Shown: positions 43,702-52,853, counted from the stretch's first letter. The stretch: 64,000 bases of DNA from Bradyrhizobium sp. MOS002 (GCF_003020115.1 NZ_PYFX01000023.1:1-64000), one strand, 5' to 3'. Notes: generated by a model from the letters alone, not told the origin. Made by a program: numbers and translations.

Positions 43702-43755
43702 CCGTTGCGATCTGCCCGCGAGAGTTCCCCCCAGGACCGAGGGCCGAGCTCATGA

Positions 43756-43905
43756 AATGGCGGTGCTGCGCTACGACATCCGCAATCCGGACGGCGCATT
43801 CCCGGAACGCCGCTGGCGCCCGATCGACTCGCCGATTCACGACGGAGGACGGCACTTGCTTTCCTGCTGCACGTAGAGGACGTGACCGATCAGGTCGGGC
43901 GCCGA
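43756..43905 (+). pseudogene. fragment of a PAS-domain sensor protein
   Basis: The reading LRYDIRNPDGAFPERRWRPI followed by DSPIHD and, after an indel near 43,850, AFLLHVEDVTDQVGR matches the end of a PAS domain of rhizobial sensors (usually FxERyWsPvNsPvxdexGrvxyixHxVEDVT). Only about 50 residues remain, in two frames. It is a remnant. Confidence 0.55.
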
Positions 43906-44114
43906 TCCGTCTTCGAGCTCCGGCCCCTCGACGCAGCCGCACCGCTTCGACCGCCGAGCAGCCTGCCCGTGGCGGCATCCACCAAATGCAGCGACGCGCA
44001 GGCGGGGCACAGGACCATGACGTGCGTTTCCACGCTGCCCGCCGCATCGCCGGAAAGCGAATGTTGCACGTTCATGCCCGTCGTGGGGCACTTGAAGAGA
44101 ATATTGCGGTCCAT
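43890..44114 (-). CDS. small zinc-ribbon-like hypothetical protein
   Basis: A 74-residue protein. ILFKCPTTGMNVQHSLSG and HVMVLCPACASLHLVDAATG give one single Cys and one CPxC, a half zinc-ribbon pattern. This is a recurrent Bradyrhizobium orphan family (recollection). The last 18 residues are Arg/Ser-rich and overlap the PAS fragment on the other strand. The FixK-like box at 44,171 is 57 bases upstream. Confidence 0.65.
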   Translation of the reverse strand: MDRNILFKCPTTGMNVQHSLSGDAAGSVETHVMVLCPACASLHLVDAATGRLLGGRSGAAASRGRSSKTDRRPT

Positions 44115-44170
44115 GGCGGCAGCTGCCCTCGTGCGATGTCGGCCCATACCGAGGGGCCGCCCACGTGGAA

Positions 44171-44184
44171 TTGAGATGCGTCAA
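44171..44184. promoter_or_regulatory. FixK/NnrR box between zinc-ribbon gene and oxidase operon
   Basis: TTGAGATGCGTCAA fits the FixK2 consensus TTG(A/C)-N6-(T/G)CAA on all fixed positions. It lies 57 bp upstream of the reverse gene at 44,114 and about 350 bp upstream of the cytochrome/oxidase operon. The remaining DNA to 44,535 shows no gene. Confidence 0.65.
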
Positions 44185-44535
44185 AGCGAACATGGCGCAG
44201 GCGGCGTAGAGTTGATTCCGTACCGAGCGGCATCGTCTAGCGTCGGTGCTGTTACGGTTGCGGAGCTCCGGACTCCTAGGCACTCCGGGCTCCGCGCCTC
44301 ATTTGCGACCGCTATATGGGCCGGCTCGGCGAGCGTCTCCGCCGAACATGATCGGCGTTGCGGGTCGAAGGACCCACCGACAAATGCGTCCTGGTGGGCA
44401 TTGCCGCCGGCCTAGTTATGTCCGGTCGACGGCCGGCACGTCGCTTGCCCGTCCGCGCCGCCTCAGTTCCAACATCCGGAACAAATCTCTTCGTCCGACG
44501 TTTAGCCCCCTCATTTACGCGCATTGGGGTGCCGC

Positions 44536-45243
44536 GTGCGGATACGAATTGCCATGGCATGGGTGGGGCTGGCGATCTCGGTCCAGACTTTTCCCGTTTT
44601 GGCTCAGACACCTGGTCACCCGCCCGACACGATGGAGGCGCGCGTCGAGGCGTGCACTCCCTGCCATGGCAAACAGGGCGAAGGCACCAGCGACGTCTAC
44701 TTTCCCCGTCTGGCCGGCAAGCCCGCCGGTTATCTTTACAATCAGCTTCTCGCGTTCAAGAACGGCCGGCGGAAGTATCCGCCGATGAACTATCTGCTCG
44801 AATATCTCGGCGACCCGTACCTGCAGGACATGGCCGAATACTTCGCAGAGCAGCGTCCGCCGCTTCCCGCGCCCGCGCCGAGCGACGCCAGCAAGGAGGT
44901 CCTGCAGCAAGGCCAGTCCTTGGTCTCGCGCGGCGACCCGGTGCGGCAAATTCCGGCATGCGGCAGCTGTCACGGGCCAGGCCTCACGGGCATGGAGCCC
45001 GGCATTCCCGGTCTCCTCGGACTGCGCCCCAACTACGTCAGCGCGCAATTGGGCGCTTGGCGCTACGGCACGCGGACGGCGAAAGCTCCGGATTGCATGC
45101 AGCAGGTCGCGGCACGGCTGACGGAGGCGGACGTCACCGCGGTGGCTGCCTACCTCGCGACCCGGCCCGCTCCGATCGTCATCGCTCCCGCTCCGAAGGG
45201 CGCCTACGTTCTGCCCTTCGCGTGCGGAAGCGAACCGGATTGA
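44536..45243 (+). CDS. diheme cytochrome c (c4-like)
   Basis: A 235-residue periplasmic cytochrome with a signal peptide (IAMAWVGLAISVQTFPVLAQ). Two class I domains have CTPCHGKQGEG and CGSCHGPGLTG, each followed by a Met ligand (PPMNYLL; the second less obvious). The order and the PRLAGKPAGYLYNQL segment are those of cytochrome c4. The start is uncertain among TTG 44,524, GTG 44,536 and ATG 44,554. It is the first gene of an operon with a triheme cytochrome and the ba3-type oxidase and probably feeds it electrons. Confidence 0.88.
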   Translation: MRIRIAMAWVGLAISVQTFPVLAQTPGHPPDTMEARVEACTPCHGKQGEGTSDVYFPRLAGKPAGYLYNQLLAFKNGRRKYPPMNYLLEYLGDPYLQDMAEYFAEQRPPLPAPAPSDASKEVLQQGQSLVSRGDPVRQIPACGSCHGPGLTGMEPGIPGLLGLRPNYVSAQLGAWRYGTRTAKAPDCMQQVAARLTEADVTAVAAYLATRPAPIVIAPAPKGAYVLPFACGSEPD

Positions 45244-45253
45244 GGAAGCGGCG

Positions 45254-46501
45254 ATGCTTTCACGCGCACAAGTCCTTGGTCTTCTGTTCTCGTTGCTGGC
45301 GGGTTGTGCCTATGGGCAGCAGCAGAACTCCCCCAGCGACATCGTCAAGCGCGGCGAGTATCTCGCGCGCGCCGGCGACTGCATCGCCTGCCACACGGCT
45401 CCGGAAGGCCGCATCTTCGCCGGAGGGCGCGCGATGCCGACGCCGTTCGGCACGCTCTACTCGTCCAACATCACGCCCGATCGCGACACCGGCATCGGCA
45501 AGTGGACGACCGAGGATTTCTACAAGGCCATGCACACCGGCCGCTTTCCGGACGGCGGTCTGATGTACCCGGCGATGCCGTTCGCCTCGTACACCAAGGT
45601 GACCCAGGCCGACAGCGCCGCGATCTTCGCCTATCTGAAGTCGATTGCGCCGGTAAGCCAAAAGAACCGGGAGCACGACCTCCGCTTCCCCTACTCCAAC
45701 CGGCAACTGATCCTCGGCTGGCGCACGCTCTTTTTCAGCGAGGGCGAATACAAGCCGGACCCGTCCAAATCGGCGGAGTGGAATCGCGGGGCCTATCTCG
45801 TCGAAGGACTCGGCCATTGCGGCATGTGCCACTCTCCGATCAACGCCCTCGGCGGCACGTCACAGTCGGACGCCTTCAAGGGCGGTCTCATTCCGATGCA
45901 GAACTGGTACGCGCCGTCCCTCACCTCCAACCGCGAAGCCGGGCTCGGCGACTGGAGCCTCAAGGACATCGCCGATCTCTTGAAGACCGGGGTGTCCGCG
46001 CGTGGCGTCGTCTACGGTCCCATGGCGGAGGTCGTCCACAACAGCCTGCAATACCTGACCGACGAAGACACGAACGCGATGGCGGTGTACTTGAAGAGCA
46101 TCGCCGAACCAGCGTCGCGTCCGCCGACGACGTCTGCGACGTTGCCGACCACCGAGAGCAGCCTTCTGGTCAGCCTCGGCAAGACCGTCTACGACGCACG
46201 TTGCGCGAGCTGTCACGGCGCTCAGGGCGAGGGCAAGCCGCCGCACTGGCCTCCGCTCGCCAACAACCAATCGATCGAGATGGAGTCCGCCGTCAACGCG
46301 ATCCGGATGGTGCTGAACGGCGGCTACCCGCCCGGGACCGAGGGCAATCCGCGCCCCTACGGGATGCCGCCGTTCGCAGGCCTTCTCTCCGACAACGAGG
46401 TCGCCGCCGTGGTCTCCTACATCCGTACCGCCTGGGGCAATCGCGGTGCGCCGGTCAGCGCGCGCGAGGCCAACGAACTGCGCTCCGCGCCGCTGAACTG
46501 A
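45254..46501 (+). CDS. triheme cytochrome c, dehydrogenase-subunit type
   Basis: A 415-residue exported cytochrome with three heme sites: CIACHTAPEG, CGMCHSPINA and CASCHGAQGEG. The first two domains (ITPDRDTGIGKWT, DFYKAMHTGRFPDGGLMYPA) match the membrane-bound cytochrome subunit of PQQ alcohol or gluconate dehydrogenases; the third is c-type like those of oxidases. A possible lipobox LAGC is at residues 15-18. No dehydrogenase subunit is nearby, so here it probably relays electrons between the quinol pool or a donor and the oxidase downstream. It is 10 bases after the c4-like gene. Confidence 0.9.
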   Translation: MLSRAQVLGLLFSLLAGCAYGQQQNSPSDIVKRGEYLARAGDCIACHTAPEGRIFAGGRAMPTPFGTLYSSNITPDRDTGIGKWTTEDFYKAMHTGRFPDGGLMYPAMPFASYTKVTQADSAAIFAYLKSIAPVSQKNREHDLRFPYSNRQLILGWRTLFFSEGEYKPDPSKSAEWNRGAYLVEGLGHCGMCHSPINALGGTSQSDAFKGGLIPMQNWYAPSLTSNREAGLGDWSLKDIADLLKTGVSARGVVYGPMAEVVHNSLQYLTDEDTNAMAVYLKSIAEPASRPPTTSATLPTTESSLLVSLGKTVYDARCASCHGAQGEGKPPHWPPLANNQSIEMESAVNAIRMVLNGGYPPGTEGNPRPYGMPPFAGLLSDNEVAAVVSYIRTAWGNRGAPVSAREANELRSAPLN

Positions 46502-46508
46502 GGCCCAG

Positions 46509-46688
46509 ATGATCAACACGGAGCTTCCCGAGCAGACCGAGTCGACGGCGGATGACCGCGTCGAGCGTATCGTGGCCGCCGGACCGGGCGGGGCGCTGAC
46601 GGTCGCCGGGATAGCTACGGCGCTGGTGGTCGGGATGTGGTTCGCGTTCTACCTCTTCGTCTTTCTCCCTCGCGGAGCCCTGCAATGA
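46509..46688 (+). CDS. small single-helix oxidase subunit (CbaD/IIa-like)
   Basis: A 59-residue protein below usual gene-calling cut-offs. It has an acidic N-terminus (NTELPEQTESTADD) and one membrane helix (LTVAGIATALVVGMWFAF). It lies eight bases after the triheme cytochrome gene and its stop overlaps subunit II as ATGA. A short single-helix peptide at this place is typical of subunit IIa in ba3 oxidases. Confidence 0.75.
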   Translation: MINTELPEQTESTADDRVERIVAAGPGGALTVAGIATALVVGMWFAFYLFVFLPRGALQ

Positions 46689-47248
46689 CCGTCGAGAACG
46701 GCCATCAAGGCGCCGAGGTCGCGGCGCGCACGGAGCGCCGTTGGGCGACCATCTCGGTGATCATCATCGTGGTGCTCGCCGTGCTGGCCGCGTTCGCCGG
46801 CATCCACCAGGTCACCATGCCGCAGCCGCGCGTCGAGACCATCGATCCGACCCGGCTGCACCTCTCGGGCGAGTTCGTCGAGTCCAATCTCGGCAGCGTG
46901 CTGGAGCCAACCGGCTCGGTGACCGTGCGTGCCATCGGCCAGCAGTATTCCTTTACGCCGGCCTGCATCCTGGTGCCGGCCCAAACGCCGATCACGCTAC
47001 GCGCCACAAGCGCCGACGTGGTTCACGGGATTCTCGTCCAGGGCACCAACGTCAACACCATGCTGGTGCCGGGCTACGTCTCCGAGCAGCTCATGCGCTT
47101 CGAGAAGCCCGGCGACCACCTGATGCCCTGCCAGGAATTCTGCAGCTTCGGCCACGAAGGCATGTGGGGCAAGGTCAAGGTGATCGACAAAGAGGAGTTC
47201 GTGGCCAAGGCGAAGAGCGGCGGGAGGCTGAGCTGTGTTGGTGAATAG
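46685..47248 (+). CDS. ba3-type cytochrome oxidase subunit II (CuA)
   Basis: A 187-residue subunit with one N-terminal membrane helix (ISVIIIVVLAVLAAFAGI) and a cupredoxin domain. The CuA ligands are His in DVVHGILVQG and CQEFCSFGHEGMWG (C-x3-C-x3-H-x2-M). The short length and single helix are those of B-family (ba3) subunit II rather than aa3. It accepts electrons from cytochrome c. It overlaps subunit I by 14 bases. Copper delivery by PCuAC at 24,323 is likely. Confidence 0.93.
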   Translation: MTVENGHQGAEVAARTERRWATISVIIIVVLAVLAAFAGIHQVTMPQPRVETIDPTRLHLSGEFVESNLGSVLEPTGSVTVRAIGQQYSFTPACILVPAQTPITLRATSADVVHGILVQGTNVNTMLVPGYVSEQLMRFEKPGDHLMPCQEFCSFGHEGMWGKVKVIDKEEFVAKAKSGGRLSCVGE

Positions 47249-48857
47249 AAAGCTCGTCCTCGCGCATTTTTGGCTCGCCTTCGCGGTGTTCGGGCTCGCG
47301 CTCTTCCTCGGCGCCTGGCAGATGTTCGTGCGCAGCCCCCTGTATACCTGGATCAGCGATCCAGAATGGTACTATCGCTCGCTCACGGCCCATGGAACGG
47401 TCATGGGCTACGTCTTTCCGACGCTGGTCGCCATGGGCTTCGGCTACGCCATCTCGGAGTCGGCACTGAAGCAGCCTCTCGTCGGCGTCCGCTGGGCCTG
47501 GGCGGGTTTCTGGCTGATCGTTGTCGGAGCGGTCATGGCGATGGTCCCGGTCGCGCTAGGACGCGCCTCGGTGCTCTACACCTTCTACCCGCCGCTGATC
47601 GGCAGCGTGTTCTACTACATCGGTGTCGTGCTGGTCGTGGTCGGCTCCTGGATCTGGGTCGCGCTGATGTCCGTCAACCTGCGGGTATGGCGGCGCGAAC
47701 ACCCCGGAGAGCCCGTTCCGCTCGCGATGTTCGCCAACGTCGCCGGATCCTATCTCTGGGCCTGGACCGCCGTCGGAGCTGCGCTCGAACTCCTGCTGCA
47801 GATCATTCCGGTCGCGCTCGGCTGGAGGACGACCATCGACGCGGGTCTCGCGCGCGTGTTCTTCTCCTGGACGCTGCACGCCATCGTCTATTTCTGGCTG
47901 ATGCCAACCTACATCGCCTACTACACCATCGTGCCGCGTGCGATCGGCGGGCGGCTCTACAGCGACACGATGGGGCGGATCGCGTTCATCCTGTTCCTGG
48001 TCGTCGCCATGCCGATCGGCATCCACCACACCTTCGCCGACCCGCAGGTCGGCGCCGGCTTCAAGTTCATCCACTCCGCCTTCACCGCGCTCGTCGCGCT
48101 CCCGACGCTGCTCACCGTGTTCACGATCTGCGCTTCGGTCGAGATCGCCGCCCGCCTGAGGGGCGGCCGAGGCCCGTTCGGCTGGATCGGGGCGCTGCCG
48201 TGGGACAATCCCATCATGCTGGCGGTCGCGTTCTCGTTCGTCCTGCTCGGCTTCGGCGGCGCCGGCGGGCTCATCAACATGAGCTATCAGCTCGACACGA
48301 CGATCCACAACACGCAGTGGATCACCGGCCACTTCCACCTGATCTTCGGCGGCGCGATCGTGATCATGTACTTCGCCATCGCCTACGATCTGTGGCCCCA
48401 CCTGACCGGTCGAGCCTTGCCCGATCTGAGGCTCGTGCGCGCCCAGCTTTGGCTGTGGTTCGTCGGCATGATCGTCACGACCTTCCCGTGGCACTGGGTC
48501 GGCATCCTGGGTATGCCGCGCCGCATGGCCTACTACGACTATTCCGACCCGGCCATCTCGCCGCAGGCTTTCTCGGTCACGCTGTCGGTGATCGGCGCCT
48601 TCGTCCTGCTGATCTCGGGCCTGCTCTTCCTGTACATCCTCGCGACCGCGCATCGGCAGCCGGCGGCGGACGCCGGCGCATACCGCTTCAGCGTGCCCGT
48701 TCACCCGGTCCACACCGTGCCGCTCGCGCTGAACAGCTTCGCGATCTGGGTGGCGCTGATGATCGGACTGACGGTCACGAACTATGCTTACCCCATCCTG
48801 ACGCTGGCCGCCCGATCCGACACATCGGTGCCGGCGGTCTACGTGGGAGCGCAATGA
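47235..48857 (+). CDS. ba3-type (B-family) heme-copper oxidase subunit I
   Basis: A 540-residue catalytic subunit with 13 or so membrane helices. Heme and CuB ligands are visible: His in LTAHGTVMGYVF, the CuB His and crosslinked Tyr in WTLHAIVYFWLMPTYIAYY (HxxxY), the His pair in IGIHHTFADPQVG, and the HFH pair in TGHFHLIFGGA. The Tyr is retained, which marks an oxygen reductase and argues against a NO reductase. It pumps protons and reduces O2 with electrons from CuA. The start is GTG at 47,235, overlapping subunit II. Confidence 0.92.
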   Translation: MLVNRKLVLAHFWLAFAVFGLALFLGAWQMFVRSPLYTWISDPEWYYRSLTAHGTVMGYVFPTLVAMGFGYAISESALKQPLVGVRWAWAGFWLIVVGAVMAMVPVALGRASVLYTFYPPLIGSVFYYIGVVLVVVGSWIWVALMSVNLRVWRREHPGEPVPLAMFANVAGSYLWAWTAVGAALELLLQIIPVALGWRTTIDAGLARVFFSWTLHAIVYFWLMPTYIAYYTIVPRAIGGRLYSDTMGRIAFILFLVVAMPIGIHHTFADPQVGAGFKFIHSAFTALVALPTLLTVFTICASVEIAARLRGGRGPFGWIGALPWDNPIMLAVAFSFVLLGFGGAGGLINMSYQLDTTIHNTQWITGHFHLIFGGAIVIMYFAIAYDLWPHLTGRALPDLRLVRAQLWLWFVGMIVTTFPWHWVGILGMPRRMAYYDYSDPAISPQAFSVTLSVIGAFVLLISGLLFLYILATAHRQPAADAGAYRFSVPVHPVHTVPLALNSFAIWVALMIGLTVTNYAYPILTLAARSDTSVPAVYVGAQ

Positions 48858-49672
48858 TGAGCGCCCGCGAACTGTTCACGTTTCGCAATCCGTACTTTTC
48901 CGCCGGTGTGGGGCTCGCCGCGGGCCTCTTCGTCCTTACCGCGCTCGGCGGCTTCATCGTGCTGCCCTATGCTCAGAAGGAGCTCAAATTCGCCGGACTG
49001 TGGGACGCGATCTGCAGCGCGGCCGGCGTGCCCCAGCGCTCCGCCTCCGTTCCGACCGCCAAGGTGGGACCGCGCCTGTCCGAGGCGGTCCTGACGCCGA
49101 CGATGCTGGCGAGGCCGGGCCAGGAATCGATCGGCCGCGGCGCGACCCTCGCGCAGCGGTGCGCGATCTGCCACGGCCCGACCGGGATCAGCCGCGCGGA
49201 CTCGCCTAACCTGGCGGGCCAGTATGCGAGCGTGATCTACAAGGAACTGCTCGACTTCCGCTCGGGCGCCCGTAGCAACGCCGTGATGTCGCCGTTCGCC
49301 GTCGACCTGAAGGACCAGGACATGGCCGATCTCGCCGCCTACTACGCCTATCTGCCGCGGCTGCCGGCCTACCACCCGACGCCGCAACTCCCCAGGCCGC
49401 GCATCGTGATCTACGGGGCCCCGGTCCGCGGGATCGCGCCCTGCGGCTCCTGCCACGGCAGCCTCGACAACAAGACCGGCAGCCCCTGGCTGGAAGGGCA
49501 GTCAGAGGCTTATCTGAAGGCGCAGCTTCAGGCCTTCGCGTCCGGCCGCCGCACCAACGACATCAGCCAGCAGATGCGCAACATCGCCCGCGCGATGACG
49601 CCCCAGGAGATCGACGAGGCGGCAGCATACTACGCTTCGCAGCCGACGGAGATCGTGAAGTCGACGGATTGA
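48854..49672 (+). CDS. membrane-anchored diheme cytochrome c
   Basis: A 272-residue cytochrome with an N-terminal helix (AGVGLAAGLFVLTALGGFIV) likely kept as an anchor. Two c4-type domains carry CAICHGPTGISR and CGSCHGSLDNK, with Met in AVMSPFA and in QQMRNIA. ATG overlaps the subunit I stop (ATGATGA). It is the last gene of the oxidase operon and is the probable direct donor to CuA. Confidence 0.92.
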   Translation: MMSARELFTFRNPYFSAGVGLAAGLFVLTALGGFIVLPYAQKELKFAGLWDAICSAAGVPQRSASVPTAKVGPRLSEAVLTPTMLARPGQESIGRGATLAQRCAICHGPTGISRADSPNLAGQYASVIYKELLDFRSGARSNAVMSPFAVDLKDQDMADLAAYYAYLPRLPAYHPTPQLPRPRIVIYGAPVRGIAPCGSCHGSLDNKTGSPWLEGQSEAYLKAQLQAFASGRRTNDISQQMRNIARAMTPQEIDEAAAYYASQPTEIVKSTD

Positions 49673-49821
49673 TGCCTCGCTGAAGGCTGGTCACGGCGAC
49701 CGGCCCGACAACCATTATTTCGGGTACCGCGACTCGGCTAGGCTGACGAAGAATTCGGGCTTTTTTCTCTCGGGTCTTCCTGGATCGCCGGCTCTCCTCG
49801 ACTGATCAAAACTCCAATGCC

Positions 49822-50721
49822 TCAGATCCCGCTGGAGAACCGAGTGAAGGCGGTCAGCGTCTGCAGGCGCGGCTCGACGTCGTGCAGGTAGATCTCGGTC
49901 CGGAGAAATGCGAGCTCGGTGTCCAGCGCGGACTCGCAGACGTCGACGTACCAGGATTTTGGCCGGCCGTCCGTGCCGTCGCTCCATCGGTACCCGCGCT
50001 TCTTGAGCGAATCCTTGAGCTCGAACGGCGACTGCTCGGCCCAGACGCGCACCGTCGGCTTCCGCGCAGTCTCGAGCAGCAGCGCGAGTGCGGGCGCGCC
50101 GGTCGTTGGTAGGTCGAAGTCCAAGATCTCGAGCAGCGCGTGACAGTCGTCAACAGCGCGGTGCGCCTGGTGGAAATAACCGGCGCCATTCAGAAGGTAG
50201 CCGAGCTTCGCTCCATCGAAGCCGTGCTGCCGCCAATCCACCTCCGTCGCGGAGCATGCCCAGGCCTTCCGCTCGAAGACGGGCCAGTAGCGCTCGGCAA
50301 ATTTGCGATCAAACCCGCTGTTGTGCGCAATGACGACGACTACGGAATCGTCGACGAAGGCGTTCACGGCTGCCTGGTCGATCTTGTGGCCGGCCACCAT
50401 GTCGTCGCTGATGCCGGTGAGCGCCGCGATCTCGGCTGGGATCGGCTCGGACGGCTCATTGAAGCCGGAGAAGGTGTCCCTAACATCAATGATGCGCCCG
50501 TCGGGCGTGTAGCCGAACTTGACCATGCCGAGCTCGATGACTTCGTCCTTGCGGTGGTCGAGGCCGGTTATCTCGGTGTCGAGCAGGATGCCGATCTTGG
50601 TTTCCTGGCTGGAGGCCAGCATCGACGTTGGCCGTGGTACCAGGCGGCGCAGCACCCGGTAGTCGCTCGATCGGCCTAGTACCTCGGCCATCGCGGCCAG
50701 ATCCGATGCGTCTTGAAACAT
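49822..50721 (-). CDS. DnaQ-like 3'-5' exonuclease
   Basis: A 299-residue DEDDh exonuclease. Motif I is LLDTEITGL, motif II AHNSGFDRKFAERYW, and motif III HRAVDDCHALLEIL. The C-terminal third (FELKDSLKKRGYRWSDGTDG, then ELAFLRTEIYLHDVE) is a small domain seen in rhizobial members. It acts on single-stranded or mismatched DNA ends, possibly in repair. It stands alone. A decayed relative is at 2,285-2,515. Confidence 0.9.
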   Translation of the reverse strand: MFQDASDLAAMAEVLGRSSDYRVLRRLVPRPTSMLASSQETKIGILLDTEITGLDHRKDEVIELGMVKFGYTPDGRIIDVRDTFSGFNEPSEPIPAEIAALTGISDDMVAGHKIDQAAVNAFVDDSVVVVIAHNSGFDRKFAERYWPVFERKAWACSATEVDWRQHGFDGAKLGYLLNGAGYFHQAHRAVDDCHALLEILDFDLPTTGAPALALLLETARKPTVRVWAEQSPFELKDSLKKRGYRWSDGTDGRPKSWYVDVCESALDTELAFLRTEIYLHDVEPRLQTLTAFTRFSSGI

Positions 50722-51026
50722 CTCTTCTCGTGGTGAGCCGATGAGGTAGTCCCGTCAGGCCCCACAATATCGGGAGCTCCCGGCACGAGATATCTGAAAG
50801 ACAAGCAATTCACGGGCTTTTCGGGAGGTCGGTGCAGTTGGATTCCGTTGCGGGACGTTCGGCAGGCCTCGATCACGAGCGCTCCGGAGGTCCCCGCCTA
50901 TGAATGGGGCCGATCGGGCGGGGCATCTGCGGAGGGCTCGAGAGCATCTGCGTATGGTTGCCGGCCCGCATTGCTACGGTCTCGCTGCTGCGTGATCGTT
51001 TACGATCTGCAGCTACAATTGTATCC
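50722..51026. other. 305-bp intergenic stretch, no gene seen
   Basis: No supportable reading frame or terminator. The exonuclease promoter on the reverse strand and that of the small gene at 51,027 presumably lie here. Confidence 0.4.
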
Positions 51027-51251
51027 ATGGATCCCCCGTACGACTGCGAGCGCGAGGCCGTCGCCGCAATGAAGCTTGCCGCCGAAGCCGATGGGCCAGA
51101 ACGGCAGAGATGGATCACCGCCGCGCTGGCGTGGTCGGAGCTCACTCGCCTACGCGGGGCTGCCGAGGACAACCTGCCGGAAGGGCGCTCTCCGCGGCAG
51201 CTCATTATTGGTGCAAGGCGCAGCGCTTCCCACCTCAGTCCAAGCCGCTAG
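51027..51251 (+). CDS. small conserved hypothetical protein
   Basis: A 74-residue protein. DPPYDCEREAVAAMKLAAEA and ERQRWITAALAWSEL are typical of a helical rhizobial orphan family I recall (YDCEKEAVAAMKLAA...RQRWIRVALAW). The C-terminus past residue 45 is atypical, so the real end may have shifted. Function unknown. Confidence 0.55.
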   Translation: MDPPYDCEREAVAAMKLAAEADGPERQRWITAALAWSELTRLRGAAEDNLPEGRSPRQLIIGARRSASHLSPSR

Positions 51252-51804
51252 GATCGCGTTCAGGGGGAGGCGAAGCCGCACCCGCTCACGGCATCAAATC
51301 CTCCCCGGTGAGGCCAGAACCACCGGCTGGTGCGCAAGCTTGGTCCAGGGGAGGCGGCACTCTTCGCGCACTGCGGGACGGCCACCAGGCTTCATCGGCT
51401 GCGCGCTGCCGGACCCTCGAGAACGACGATAGGGGCGTGGGCGTCAGGTCTCGCCGGGTCCGGAGAAGCTCGATCCAGGCGGCGTCGTGCGAGGCCTCGG
51501 CAGCGGCCGCTCGGTCGGTCCGGATGCCGAGGGCTGTCCCCTGCTGTCATACCGGTTGGCGAGATCCAGGAGACGACTCCGGGTGAACGGATCGGCTTCT
51601 CCGCCATACCCCGGACCCTTTGGGCCAGACCTCGGTAGAACTCCTGCTCCATGACACGCCCGTCAACATCACCGCCCAGAGTTGAGTGCCGTGCGGCGGA
51701 GTCAAGAAGGCGCGCAACAGTGCGTGAACCCGACCTAATTTTTGTCGGCCAGCTTGAGCTCGCGATCTCGGCTGAACTAGAGTGCCATCGCAGGGGAAAA
51801 ACAG
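51252..51804. other. 550-bp stretch without a supportable gene
   Basis: High-GC frames in both directions (51,330-51,638, 51,392-52,417 reverse) lack motifs and ribosome binding sites. Confidence 0.4.
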
Positions 51805-51987
51805 ATGGCCATGCTCCATCCGGTCCGGAAGGCGTGCCCGGCGTGCGGCAAGCCGATGAAGGCTGTGTCCGAGGAAGCTTCAGAACGGCCGCCGCGGTAC
51901 GTGTGCACCAATTGCAACAATGACCCGCTACACGACCCCGCCGCCCGCAAATGGGCGGACGGTCCGCTGCGCCCCCCGGAGCCTTAG
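51805..51987 (+). CDS. 60-residue zinc-ribbon protein
   Basis: It starts with GGGGAAA ten bases upstream. CPACGKPMKAV and YVCTNCNNDPLHDP give a full CxxC...CxxC zinc ribbon. The C-terminus (AARKWADGPLRPPEP) resembles a repeated rhizobial orphan type (recollection). A role in nucleic-acid binding is possible but unproven. Confidence 0.65.
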   Translation: MAMLHPVRKACPACGKPMKAVSEEASERPPRYVCTNCNNDPLHDPAARKWADGPLRPPEP

Positions 51988-52219
51988 GCGTTCGAGCTGC
52001 GCGCGGTCTTGATGTCGAGCCATGGAACGGGCTCGGCCGGATTCGGTGGCGGGCCCGCGCAAATGCACGGCCCGCCATCAAGCCCCCCAGCCCTAAAAAG
52101 GCGGGGCCACGCTCATTCTTCCCGGTCATTGCGCAGAATTTTTCGTTGACCGTAACTTGCGTGAATCCCCGGCTGACGGGGTTCAGGCAGAATGCTGCTT
52201 TCGCTGGGGGAGACCTCCA

Positions 52220-52420
52220 ATGTTCGATGCTGAAACGACCGCGCTTTTGCGCGCGGTTCTCGACGAGGTCTGCGAGAGCGTGTCTCGCTACGAGACTTCT
52301 GCCCGCACCCACGTGGCCTTTACGATCCTCGAAGCCGCCAGCAAGGGCGAGACCTCGGTCGACGGGCTGAAGCGGATCGGCGTCAATGCGCTTCGCGAGG
52401 CGCCAACCGTGCGGCATTGA
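52220..52420 (+). CDS. small helical hypothetical protein
   Basis: A 66-residue protein behind GGGGGAGACC. ETTALLRAVLDEVCESVSRY and THVAFTILEAASKGE are amphipathic helices of an orphan family common in Bradyrhizobium (recollection). Function unknown. Confidence 0.6.
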   Translation: MFDAETTALLRAVLDEVCESVSRYETSARTHVAFTILEAASKGETSVDGLKRIGVNALREAPTVRH

Positions 52421-52613
52421 GCTGCTCTCAATCGAGCGACGCTCGGCCAGCGCCGGACGCCCTCTAACTAAGGCGCGTAGTCATTAAGCGCTGGCCGTCT
52501 GATGTCCGGTTTGCCGTTAACATCTGCCCAAGGTGCGGATCGCCTCCGAGGTCGCACATGGGCCACAGCCCGAAGTCGGGGCTTGGCTGAAGAGACGGTG
52601 CACTGTCGTAATC

Positions 52614-52853
52614 TCAATGAACGGCGGCGTGCACAATCTCAAAGCGGAGCACTACGCGAAGCACAGGTCCCGAGCCATCCCGCACCTCTATTGAGAGGGT
52701 ACGAACTACCGAGCCCGGCAGCACGTCCTTGGCGAAGTCTGCCATTGCTTCGGAGGCTGCACGCTTCACCTTCGCTAAGGTGGCGATTTCGACCCCGATC
52801 TCGTCAAGGACGAACTTGTCATTGTCGCGCGTGTCGAAATAGTAGTGGGACAT
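52614..52853 (-). CDS. DUF6894-like small protein
   Basis: A 79-residue protein. SHYYFDTRDNDKFVLDEIGV and AKVKRAASEAMADFAKDVLP have the plan of the DUF6894 family, whose members open with a YFDxRDGD strand. The end (LRVVLRFEIVHA) is a beta-strand. Its role is unknown. The start at 52,853 is the family position. Confidence 0.75.
   Translation of the reverse strand: MSHYYFDTRDNDKFVLDEIGVEIATLAKVKRAASEAMADFAKDVLPGSVVRTLSIEVRDGSGPVLRVVLRFEIVHAAVH

Noticed and set aside
44246..44788. 180-residue forward frame overlapping the c4-like cytochrome
   Set aside because: The cytochrome frame has a signal peptide and heme motifs; this one is out of frame with it.
47556..48854. 432-residue reverse frame
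   Set aside because: Antisense of the oxidase subunit I gene; charged, repetitive composition.
47235..48857. Subunit I as a B-family-derived NO reductase, suggested by its position beside nos and nnrS
   Set aside because: The CuB His is followed by the HxxxY tyrosine (HAIVY), which oxygen reductases keep and NO reductases lose.
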